The notes below the pieces were generated by a model that ran no database searches, had not been told where the DNA came from, and worked only from the letters and a program-made list of their open reading frames with translations. A program made the translations under genes and the position numbers. A stretch of 64,000 bases of DNA from Chondrilla cf. caribensis (Eukaryota > Porifera > Demospongiae > Chondrillida > Chondrillidae): contig OZ026550.1 in assembly GCA_964020155.1 (NCBI GenBank), positions 3,202,852 through 3,266,851 of the forward strand. Direction: 5' to 3'. Each line of letters begins with the position of its first letter. Within the stretch, counting starts at the first letter, position 1. Positions 1 to 12,100 of this stretch are shown here, one piece after another.

Positions 1-131
1 TTTCACCTATTTATATTGATGTAATATGGCAAATATTTATTTACGTACCCTTTATGTGTACAGTAATTTGTATTTTAGATATGTACGTACGTATGCGTGT
101 GCTATAGCGTCTCTCTATGCTTACTCTACAG

Positions 132-3100
132 TTTGTAATGAATTATCTCAAATGGAGAAAATCCAGATGTTTCATTCGTCATATGTTGAACAGAGTCCCT
201 GTAATGAGCCATACAAACCTGTGAGGAACATATTCGATCAGAGCCACCAAGGTACATACCTATTGTCTGTAAGACTAACTTTGAAATGTCTGAACATGAT
301 GGTAGTGTATGACTTACTCCTTCCAATGTAGTCATTTTGCATTTTGCTAAAAGGCTGAGAAAGCATATTGGTGAAGACTTGAAGTATGGCAACCTAAGGC
401 TATTAGCTATACAGCTGGGAATGTCTTATGATATTGGATTACAGATAATGGACACCTATGCTCCTCATGAATATTATGATAAAGTATTTGAGTATTTTTT
501 GAATGGACTATGTGCTGGAGAGGCTACTCCTGCACGTCTTATTTTTGCCTTGGTGACACAAAAGGGGTTTGGAAGATTCCTCTGCCATATTTGTGATATG
601 TGGGGTAAGTTACGTATATCACCACTAGTGCAGTATAATACAATAACATTGAGTAGAGTAGTGTTTCAATCACTGTATGGGTATATTGCACAATAGTAGT
701 GATTCAATCACTGTATGGGTATGCTGATTTTGCTTTCATCTTCCAATTATTGTAGGGTTTGCACCTAGCTTTTATGCAGAAAGTTTAGCAAAGTGTTTAT
801 CGAGTGAATGGCCTACTTTGGCACGTCATTTGGGATATACTGAAAAGGAAATTGCTTGTATTCAGGATGAAAATGGTGAAGATGTACACAAGCAAGCATG
901 TGCATTGTTTCAGCTCTGGAAGATTCCGGATTGTGGCCCTCATACATGGGATGTTATTTACAGTGCATTCTATTTTGCAAAAGTGGAACATGTCATTGAA
1001 TATTCTTTGGCAGAAATTACTACTGCAAGTACGTTTATGTTGTCATTCCAAATGTGAACAGGCTGCATGATGTGTGAAGGAGTAGTGTGACTGCTTAGTG
1101 TTGTGTCTGTACTTTAGGAAGTGAATTGAATTTCACACTGGCTATGGCACAGAATGCTGTTCGTCTGGAAAATAAGCCTAACAAACCTCAAGTTGGGAAA
1201 GTGCAATCAATGGCAATGCCCAGAAAACATCTTGTACCATCCCTCCCTCTCCCTAAGCCTAAGAGGCTAAGAAAACCCACACAATCAATGATTCCTGGTG
1301 AAGTGCCTAAGCCATGTGATGTTGTGGGAATTATTGACCATTCCCACAAGCCGTTCTGTGCACCATGTTCCCCCACAGATGACCATCTGAAACTGCCCTT
1401 GCCTATAATTTCTTCAGACATAAGTGTCATTGTTGAGCAGACTTTGTCTGTTGAGTCCCACCACAATAGTGAGTCAGATATTGAACCAGAGATTGTTTCT
1501 TCTGAGGACCAAGTTCCCAATCAAGTCCCCCCTTCAGAAACATCATCAAGAACTGCTTCAGATGATATGTCAACCGGGGATTCTCCCTCTAATGTCGTTC
1601 AAAGCCTAGAAATGCCCATCAAGTATGTTGAAACTACGGCTGATGTTGTATGTATAAACAGCCTACCTAAGGACAAGTCTGTTGAAAAGAGCTGTGACTA
1701 TCAAGTCAGTGTACCTAGTCACGATCATCCAGACCAAATCCATAATGTTCCAGTAAAGTCACTGTCCAATGAGCATTTTCCAGTTCTTCCTGATACCAGG
1801 CATACTCCTGAAATGACCCAAGACAGTCAAGCTATTGCTGATCTCCCCTTTGATAACTTAAATGTACTGACAGCCCCCAGTGAAGAACACATTGATGTTG
1901 AAGTTAGTGAAAATGCCATGGAGGATTCACTGCTGAAGGAAGAAGTTAATCTGCCAGCTAAGGAAGGTTTTACTGAGACAGTGACATTAATGTCTTCAGT
2001 ATCTCAGATTTGTGATAACAGCTGCCCTGTTACTGAAATGACTACAAAATTAGCAAGTGAAACTACTTCTACAACTAAGGAGGAATTGACCCCCACTGAT
2101 ACGCCTGGCAGTGTGATTGATGCCTGGGAGAAAATGCATGAGCATAAGGAGATATTGCCAAGAGAAATTATAAAATCAACCCCATCTCATGATGGTAGTG
2201 AGGTTGATAGTGAGCCCCAGGCTACAATTGAAGAGCTTTCTCCTAAATTTACCTTTCAGAGACCTGTACGACAACAACGTTACTCACAGCAGGAGATAGA
2301 TGATGCTTTTCAGTATGCTTTGAACCATCTTACATCAAGTTGTATTTTAAGGTGATTTGTATGGATTTGCACATGTATGATACACAAAAACATGTGTACA
2401 CGTTCTTAAATGTACGTACGTACGTATTTATCTGCTTGTATACTATGCAAGATACATTATTACAATGTAGCAAATTTTATGTTCTCCTTGCTTTGTTGTA
2501 GAGATGACCTTCATATTCCAGTTTTTGTTGATGACAAGGAACATTTTTTAGTATTTGCCACCTCTTCCACAACTATGCCGGTATGTACGTACATATACAC
2601 GTTTTATACATGTAATTATTTGTGTTGTTGGAGGGAAACTTACGAAATGTTTTGATTGTCATCTCCAATTTGATCTCCTAAAGTTTACATGTACTAATAA
2701 TTATTACATTCCTTAGAGGACCATGTGATTTGTGTGAATTTCTTTGCCATACTTGCATACAGTATAGACACAAAATTATGTTCTATAAGTCACTGTATTA
2801 TGAATTTGTATAGGACATTGTAAAAATGCATTCTTGACAATATTAAGTGCCATCACTGCTGTGTGTACATGATTGCTGAGGACCATATGCCTCAAGAACT
2901 TTGGAAATGAAGAAAATTTTGATAGTTTAAAAATACCACTTCAGGTTCAGATGTCTTATTTACACTGGGGTAACCCTTAGCCTCTTGGCTAATTTTCAAG
3001 GTGCCCAGTGAACTGCATAGCACAATCAGAAATTATCAAACACTAACAACACTACTGCATGTTATGTCTGGGTTGTTAGTTTGATGGCTAGCTACAGAAT

Positions 3101-6100
3101 TTTACAATCACTGAATTTTCTTTTCTTTTCTACTTCCTCTGCCTCTTCCTCTCCTTTATTCCTTGTTGGTGACTGGTAACCACTTTTGGTTTATTATTAG
3201 CAATACAGTACTGTGTTCTGATGTACGTATGTTCTAAATGTATGGTTTTATTGAGGTTCCGTATGTATAGGTGTTTTGTCAAAATGTTCTTAAATTGTCT
3301 GCATAATGATCTGTGGATTGAAGTTAATTATTGATATCTTGTGATATAGTTTCACATCATTACTGATTCCTCTCTACTTCGTCTTGGATATCTAGACCCT
3401 TTCCTCTACTTCTGAGCTCCTCCGTGCATTAAGTAACCCAGTGGGTGTGGACACTGATCTTGTGATGTCATTATTGGACTCTGGTGCTGATCTGACAATT
3501 AGAGATGAGGTATGCATGTTATCGCACTCTATAATATTATGTACGTAGTATAGTAGAAACAAAATGGTCGATTTGTATTTATACAACGAAGATGTTGACA
3601 ATTGTTTCTGTAAGGATGCTGTGTAGGGAAGTCATTGGTAAACAAAACAAAATAAATTTATTAGTTATCATTTCAACAACTTCAAACCATTCTGACATTT
3701 TCACATGCACTCTGATCTTATTATATTCATTTGATGTTGATACCTTTTCATTCTTATGTGGTGCTGAATAGCACATATGTACTTACATAGCACAGTGTTA
3801 GTATTCTTTACATATGTATGTGTCAATTCTCTTATTTTAGTATGGAGCTCAACCACTTCACCATGCTGCAAATAGAGGGTTGTATGATATTGTGAAGGCT
3901 ATGATTTGTAGAAATGTGGATCTGAATAGCAATTGTACTAATGATGTGGTAAGTATTTTATGTAAGGAGGTTGAAAGGAAAATCTGTTCACATGTGGAAT
4001 GTGAACAGACATTCATTAACATTTCAGCAACAATTTATATACGTACATACATGTAGTTGTTGGAATACATATTTAGCAATGATATCTTCAGTAATAATAA
4101 TTATCAGCGACAAGAACAACACATGGTTACAACATGGTGGTTTCACTAATGAATTATAGTAACATAAAAATGTGTTCTGAGAGTGTACTATAGTTTCAAT
4201 TGTATTTCAAATCATATGTATGTATGCTACATAATAATATGTATAGTCTGTCTAAGTGTGCAACTTCACCCAAGGTAATCAGCTATGCACTTTATCCTGC
4301 TGTTGCACACCTAGACAGTCTACAACTATTACCAATACAATTTGCTATGTACATACACACTTTAACAAATTTGAGGTCACCTGGAAGGAATGACACAGAA
4401 TGTCTTCAACTCTATGTAATATTACTGTATGTTGGCCTGTACTCAAATATATTATTTTGCTTGTCTCTATTTTAGTATGGTTGGACACCATTGGGAGCAG
4501 CTTGCTTTCATGACCAGTTTGAAGTAGTAGACCTACTACTGGAGCATGGTGCCGATCCTAATAAACGTGATCATGTATGTCATATTACAGCTTATTTAAC
4601 TGCTATGATATACACTATAATATAGATTTCTCTTCATAGTATGTTTCAGATTACAGAATGTATATACGTATATCATTCTCATACATCTGAGCACATGCTG
4701 TATGATGCATATGAAGTATCCATGGATATTTCCTTTCTTCTTCAGCTGGGTCGCAACTGTCTTCTTCTTGGCTCTGTCCTTAAAAATGAGAGGATTTTGA
4801 CAAAATTCCTAGATTGTGGTGCTGATGTTAATGTGAAGGCACATGTACGTATGTACGTATGTGTTAGTGAATGATATCCCATCTAAGTCTCTGTGTTGAT
4901 CTGTATGAATACTTTGATTTTACCACTTCATATCTGTTTAGAGTTCTCTATAAAATTGTGTACATATACGTACATACGTACATAAAGTTTGCTGAACTGT
5001 GTTCTCTACTGTCCTTTCCTAGAGATACAATACCACTCCGTTAGCTTTAGCATGTCTTTTGGGTGAAGTTCCTGCTTGTAAGCTACTTTTAGAAAGAGGA
5101 GCAGATCCTAGAGGCCACTCACTAAGTGGGGTATGTTTTGTATGTTGTCTTTATTTGTTGCTACCATCTGTTAGAACTTCCAATTCCACTTTGCAGATTG
5201 GAATGTCACCCTTGGTAGCAGCTAGTTATTCTCAAAATCTGGAATTGGTAGAATTACTTGTTGATCGTGGGGCTTGTATTGACACAATGACAACGGTAAG
5301 TACAATAATAGGTTTTCTACGTGTACATACAAAATTGAAGTGTCACTTAGCACATGAAATCTGATAAATTAATCTTAAATCATTTGTTCTCTCCCAGAAT
5401 CTACTCACACCCCTTCATGTTGCTTGCTTATTGAGGAATTTTGAAATAGTGGAATTCCTGGTCAATCATGGAGCTAATGTAAACTCTAGAGCTGAGGTGG
5501 GTCATACTTTACCTGCTAGGATGCTAGTGTATTTACTATGTACGTATTTATATACGTATGTACGTATGTATCCATGAGTAAAAATATTAATTTTATTTAT
5601 GTGCAATGGTACATCTAGAACATACAACATTATGACACTGTGATGCTTATGTATGGGATATACACACTCCATGTATTTGGTATATTATATAATACTGTAT
5701 AATAAATGCAGTGGAACCTGTGTTAGCGGTCTCCTCATTAAAGTGGTCACCTTCCTTTTCTGGTTGACAACGTTCATTCCTGATCCACCATATTAGAATG
5801 TACATTGAAACCTTATTAATGCGGTCACCTGCCTAACGCGTATAGCAGTCACCTTTTTCTGGCCCCAAAGTCCTTTTGTTATTATGTAATGCGGCCATAC
5901 AGATTCTAGAAGTAGAAAACAGACATAAATTATCAGCAAAATGGTTCAAAACAATACTTCACAATATCAGTGAGTCCTGCAGCTTCCTTATGTATTTCTG
6001 GTGTCCCTCGAAGCAATATTGACACGGAACCTCTAGCCCGAGACCAACACCACAATTCAAGGGGCATCCAGTCACTTTGCACATTATCTAACTGTTTTTT

Positions 6101-9100
6101 GAGGAGGAAAAGTGTGTGGAATGAGCCAAAGATCTTGGAACGTGTCCTAGAACGTCTCTATTCCTCTTCACCGCAGTCACCATTGAGTCGTGTGGGTTGG
6201 AGGGCTCTGCTTCCACTTCTAAAACTTCTATGTCTGGGACCAAATTTCCTTATAATCATGATAACCACGGATAAAAGATGCATAGTTAAGCTAGAAATTG
6301 TCACCACAGTAGATTCGTTTGATGCCATGCTAACTTCTGTGAATGCACCATGCACTAAGATTAGCATAATTTGTTTAATTTCTAGTTGTATTTTATGTTT
6401 ACATTTAACTTGCTATACTAGCTACGTATGCATTGGCTTTTTGATATGCTATATTATATAAAATGGTTGTCAACCATGTTGACAGAGGTTAACGGACGTC
6501 CCTCCTCATGTGTGAGTGGATGTAAATGAGTGTCCCCAGTGTGTGCATGTAGGTATGCATATTGTGTGTGCATGTGTGCCTGTATGCCCATGCAGTGGTG
6601 TGTATGAGAATGATTGCATATGGCTTCCCACTTAAGGCACAATGAGCTGGATGTTGGGGAGTGGGAATTGGCCCCTTTTTGTAGTCGAGTCAAGGTACAA
6701 TGACATTCTTGTCAGCACAGCAACTAGAAGGTGCACAAGATTAAGTCAGATCAAGCAGGGTAGAAGTTAAACTGCTAGTTGTGGTACTACGTATATATAC
6801 CTGGGAAAAAGAGGCCACTGACGAATCAGAACAAGGGGAAGGCAAAAAAACCATCTCATGACACCAGCGGACCATCGACAGCAAACCTGTACAGCATGTA
6901 GATCACTCAGCTAAGATGCCTGCCATCAGAAGTCCTCAACCTCCACTTACAACAGAGGCACGACGTACACGTACTAACTGGTTTGGCGATGGAAAAGGCA
7001 GCTAGACTTTACAAGTACCTTCATCCGATAGGCCAGTCTGTGACATCATCGCCAAAGACAGGAACAAGAGCGGAGAAGCAAATGGACAACACATTATCGC
7101 TATCCCTTACGATGAAAAACATCACAGAGGCAGTAAAGCAATCAGTTGAGACCATGAGATTGGGCATCGTGGTTTTGTTGCTTGGAAACTTGCCGGGAAC
7201 GAAATCAGTGGTTGCACGGAAGCTAGCGGGAACGGCTGAAACCACCAGAGGTCAGCTTGAACCACCCTGTTCCTCTGACATCATTAGTTGAAGATGGTAA
7301 ATCGAGCACAGACACACCATCACTACCTCCCATCCCAGGTTTCTTCCATAAAAGGTGAATACGCTGACCTGCTGCTGTTGTCGCCTGACAATCTAGAGGT
7401 AGGGCGCAAAGGGGGCTGGGCAGTATACGGCAGGGGCACCCAACCAGCCCAGCAGACAGCTGACTGTACAAAGCTTTACAAATGTGACCTGGTAGGTAAC
7501 AGCATTCCTTAATTTTGCAATAGCATTTATGCATTACACCCCAGAAAAGGCGGTAGAAATGTTGAGCTATGCCAGTAGCATGTTGCTAGCTGCCAAACAA
7601 CAAAGATGGGAAGACTGTTTCAGCTATGATGTGGCCTTCAAAAGGAGAGCCTCACAGAGAAAAGATACAAAATGGGACAAGAAGGACATGGATCTGTGGG
7701 CAGAATGTTTCTCGGACTTCAGACAAAAAGCCGGATGTACCCTGTGCAGCCCATTTGGCCACATAGTAGCAAGCTGCAGTAAAGCAGATGCCTTTTTGTC
7801 TACCTCATCAAGATGCTAGTCCAACAGTAATACCTGGATGAAGAGATTATGTTGCACCACGAGCAAGCCCCATTCCACCCCCTGGCCCTCGCTACGAGTT
7901 CAATCACAGCATCTGCAGGAGGAACGCCCGCCACTTCCTTCATAGGTGCCACATCCACTGCTTGAAATAGTTACACCCCTGAATCACTTACGATTCTAAT
8001 TACATTTGAGAGATCCTCTGTTAAACGGCATACAGTTAGGTTTTAGGATAGGCTATCTGCACCAGCAGAACACAGGTATTGTAATAGCAAATTACTTATC
8101 AACAGTGCTTGGTAATTGACAATCATCTAGAAAAAGAAGTAGCATTAGGTAGAATGGCTGGCCCTTTCAGCACTCCACCGTACGAAATATGTAAGCATCA
8201 AGCCTAGGAGTTTTACCAAAGAAGGATGGCAGATTGCGGATAATCTACCATTTGTCTACATTAGTGGGCACAAATGTAAACGATGGCATCGATCCAGCAT
8301 GCTGGTCTCTACAATACTATTCAGTGGATGACGCACTAGCAGAGGTAAGACACTTGGGAAAGGACAGCTGGATGGTGAAGATAGACCTGAAAGATGCATT
8401 TCGTATGTGCCCAGTAAATCCGGTGGACCACCACCTTCTCTTCATATACTGGTAAGACAAGTTCTATGTGGATAAATGTCTACCCTTTGGCCTCAGATCC
8501 ACCCTAGAGATATTCAACAGTATAGCAGAGGCCATCCAGTGGATTGCTTTAAAGAGAAAGTCAAAGTGTCATACCTAATCCACCACCTGGATGACTTCTT
8601 TACGGTAAGTAGGACAGCTACTGCATGTATGGAAACTTAGAACCTTGGGACTCCAGTAAAGCCAGAAAAAAGTAGATGGACCAGACAACCAACTGCTTGT
8701 GAATATGAAATCATCAAAAGCTGACCCATTTCGCAAAAGACAACAAATAGCCCTTGGAGCCAGCCACACAAAGGTATGTCCAATAAGATCTATGCTGCGA
8801 TACTGGCAAAGCAGACGAAAGATACCCTACAATCTGCCTCTTTTTGTTCTTGATAACGGAGGATTTCTGACAAGGGAACAGCTGGTGTCTACCGTGAAAG
8901 AACTGTTACTGTAACAGGACTTAGGCATGAAAGCATCTCATTTCTCCACACACAGCTTCCGAATAGGAGCGACTGTGACGGCAGTAAAGATTAGAATATG
9001 GGACAGCTTGATCCAACAACTGGGAAGATGGTCAAGTGTTACTTACAGAAGGTACATCCGCCCATCAGCAGAGGAGGGTGGCAGGATGAGAGCTCATATG

Positions 9101-12100
9101 TCTGTAAAGCCAGCAGCCTACCAGCGACTAGGAGATTGTGAAGGCTGATCACTAACTGTAGGTACATAACCATTAGTGCCTAATACATAGTATGCTATTA
9201 ATTAGGTTCATGATAAGTTAATAATGGATAGCTGCTGCATAGGAGCCCTATTCATGATCTGGTGTCCATGACTATCACCCAGTGCAGCCACACAAATGAA
9301 TGTATTGAGGAGGATTGAAGGAGCATAGGGTTAGGAATGAGGATGTTAGGGAGAAGCTATGATAGGAAGGTATTCTGGATATGGTGAAGTGGAAAATTAG
9401 AATGGAGGAGATGCCTGGGGAGAACAACCAAGAAGATTTTTGTAGGAGAGATGGAGGGAAAAGACCAAGAGAAGGCCTAGATTGAAGTGGACTGAATATT
9501 TACAATAATCGTATATCGTAGGCATTGCACATATTATCCGTACTTATCATTATGTAACCTGCTTTGAGCTTTTTATTACAACCCTGTACTTAGGGATGAC
9601 CTCCAGTATTGGAGAAACATCCATTGAGGAATGCTGATGATGGTGGTGACCTACAGTTACTGAGTGTGTTGAATAATCAAGTGTATGCAATGTTCAGCTA
9701 AAATAAATTGCCAGTCAAGGGTGGAATAGCAGAGTAATTAATACCCAAACAAAAATGAGGGAATTGGGCTCAGGGCTAGATGAGGGAGTAACACATATGG
9801 GAATAAGATAGACTACCATAGGGTGGACGATAGGGTTAAGGTGCATAGGGGGTAAGTAAGCCAGATAGCAGTCTGGCTTGCCAAGTTTATTCCACAATTG
9901 GGCAAGCATGCCCCCCTTCAATGAGGACATGCAGCTTTATGTATTATGGTCCCATGCTTTGTGGACGGGTGCAGTCAGAGGCTCATGATGAGTGAGAGTC
10001 CCAGTGTGATCCGGGTTGAAGTCTGAGGGGGGGGGGCGTTGTTATGTAATTATGTAAATTAGTGATCGAATATTAATGAGGACCTTGTTAATGCAGCCAC
10101 CTGTGTATTGCAGCCAACAAGTTTGTCTCCCATTGATGACCACATTAGACAGGTTCCACTGTATATACATATTAAGTTCAATAGGTAACTTAATCTTTCA
10201 GTTAAAATCTTATACAATGTGTTACTTTCTGTGCATCATAAGCATCATGTGTTGATATTTTGATATAATTATTGATATTCAGTGTTACATATGTACGTAT
10301 GTATGTACTTCATATTGCACATTCATACACATTGTTTAAAATTGTTGAAAAGATCTGAATGGAAATCTTCTCATTTTTCTAATGCTATTCTATAATTTGG
10401 AAGCATTTATATTGTGCTTTATCATGAATATGAAAGATTCACATTATATTCGATCTGCACATTTGAACATTATATAAACATGGTACAATCTACTGTTTAT
10501 AGGATAACGAATCTCCTCTAATGACTGCTGTAACAAGTGGAGCTGTGGACATTGTGAAATTCTTATTGAGTAACGGTGCCAACCCTTTTGTTGATCGAGT
10601 TAGTAAATTACACATGAAGATTAAATGTAGTTGTTCATGTATATACGTACATTATTTCATTGATTACTATAGTGTTTGAACAAAGAATCCTTAAGAATAT
10701 TTATTTCCACTTTGGGAGAAGCTGCATTGGCTGGTCATGTTGATGTTTTTGAAGTACTTATGCAATATGACGCAGATGTGAACTACACAGATAAGGTATG
10801 AATAGCTGTACACATTGTGTGTATATTTCACTGATGATATTGTAATGTCTTTTCATAGGGTGCAGTGTCTGTTTTAACGCTGGCCTGTGTGGGTGGATCC
10901 GAGGATATTGTTGACTACTTGATGAAAACCAATGAGATTGACGTTTCCTGTGGGCCCTCTGTAAGATATGTACATATGGTGATTCGCCAAATATTACTGA
11001 ACGACTCTATTGTCTTGTTCCGTAGTTGGAGCTGTCTGTAGTGTTGGCAGCTAAGAGACAACACAGGAAGTGTTTGGATATAATTGTGGACAAAGTTGGA
11101 TTGGTACGTATGTTTATATAATATTGCTATATGTACCTACTAATGTGCATGTGTAATATGTAATAGATAAACCATGGCACTTCGTGGTGTCCGTCATTTA
11201 TCACACTCGCTTCGCTCGTGTGATAAATGACGGACACCACAAAGTGTCATGGTTTAACTGTTTTAACTAATGTTCACACGAATTGGCGCGCTTACGGAAT
11301 AGACTAGTAGCCAGTTATCGTGAAGAAATGGCAGAGTCCGTTGAACTGCCGGAGGATGTCCTTCAATTTCTCGACGAATCTGATCTTCACTACTTTCCCT
11401 TAATGAGTCCCGACGAATTATGCCTGGATTTAGCTGCTTTGACGGAGAAATATGACCTACGTTTTCCGACACAACCAGAAATCAACACCGAATGGGTGTC
11501 TCCAGAAGACCGTACTAATATCGCAGAAAAGAAAGGGAAGGGAAAGAGGAAAGCTAAAGGAAAGTCGTCCAAAGTTACTAAACGCTTTCGCTCAGTTTCC
11601 GCTGATGAAATTAACCAGTTATCGGCACCATTCGTGCCAAAGAGTACGAATCGCAGCACAGCTTGGGCTAAATCGGTTTTCGATAGCTGGAATGACAGTA
11701 GAGACGAGGACAAGTGTCCCGAATCGTTTTTAGATGCGTGCCGAGAGCCGATCGAGATGGAGAAATGGCTGAAGCTCTTCCTTGCCAAGGGTATGTACAA
11801 CCAAGCTGGTGATCCTTATCCCCCGGATACCATTTACAGCATTTTGTCAGGAATTCTCAGATATATGAGGCAGCGCACACCGCGATGTAAGGTTCCCAAT
11901 TTTTTAGATCGCAAAAACCAAGATTTCGCGGAACTACACAGCGTGACTGACCATATTTATCGCAAATTGAGGACTGCTGGCATTGGAGCATCGAAGAAAT
12001 CCACAGAAATCATTACTAAAGAAGAAGAAAATACTCTGTGGGAGCGAGGTGTCCTTGGCGTACATACACCACAAGCTTTACTGAATGCCACCTTCTTTCT

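Larger units (their letters stand above)
6900..9150 (+). mobile_element. Decayed DIRS-like (tyrosine-recombinase) retrotransposon
   Basis: In order on one strand: a gag-like stretch (6983-7819, ending in a Cys/His-rich segment CTLCSPFGH), reverse transcriptase pieces (8234-8630) and a tyrosine recombinase segment (8699-9148). That order, with no LTR and no DDE integrase, is the DIRS arrangement. Frameshifts and in-frame stops break every segment, so it is dead. It lies inside the TIR element at 5709-10161, itself in an intron of the ankyrin gene. DIRS-type inverted terminal repeats were not identified, so the outer edges are approximate. Confidence 0.6.
5709..10161. mobile_element. pogo/Tigger-like DNA element (TIR-bounded, 4.45 kb, nested)
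   Basis: The left end reads CAGTGGAACCTGTGTTAGCG and the right end, read inward, CAGTGGAACCTGTCTAATGT; both are followed by the tracts about GGTCACC and GCGGTC seen again inside. A TA follows the right end but the left flank is TG, so the target-site duplication is decayed or the end is shifted. It lies wholly in the intron between ankyrin exons 12 and 13. No intact DDE transposase was recognised; the 5970-6461 open frame is not one. The same terminus occurs in short copies at 37955-38120 and 47961-48140. Family assignment rests on the terminus only. Confidence 0.55.

Noticed and set aside
1188..1520. 110-codon minus-strand frame opposite ankyrin-gene exon 4
   Set aside because: Shadow of the real coding strand; the plus frame joins in phase on both sides.
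5970..6461. 163-codon plus frame in the Tigger-like element
   Set aside because: No DDE motif, no HTH, hydrophobic random composition at the end; not supported as a transposase.
11283..11327. Upstream extension of the Crypton recombinase frame
   Set aside because: The extension begins at a TTG and contains no ATG; the first ATG at 11328 is the better eukaryotic start.
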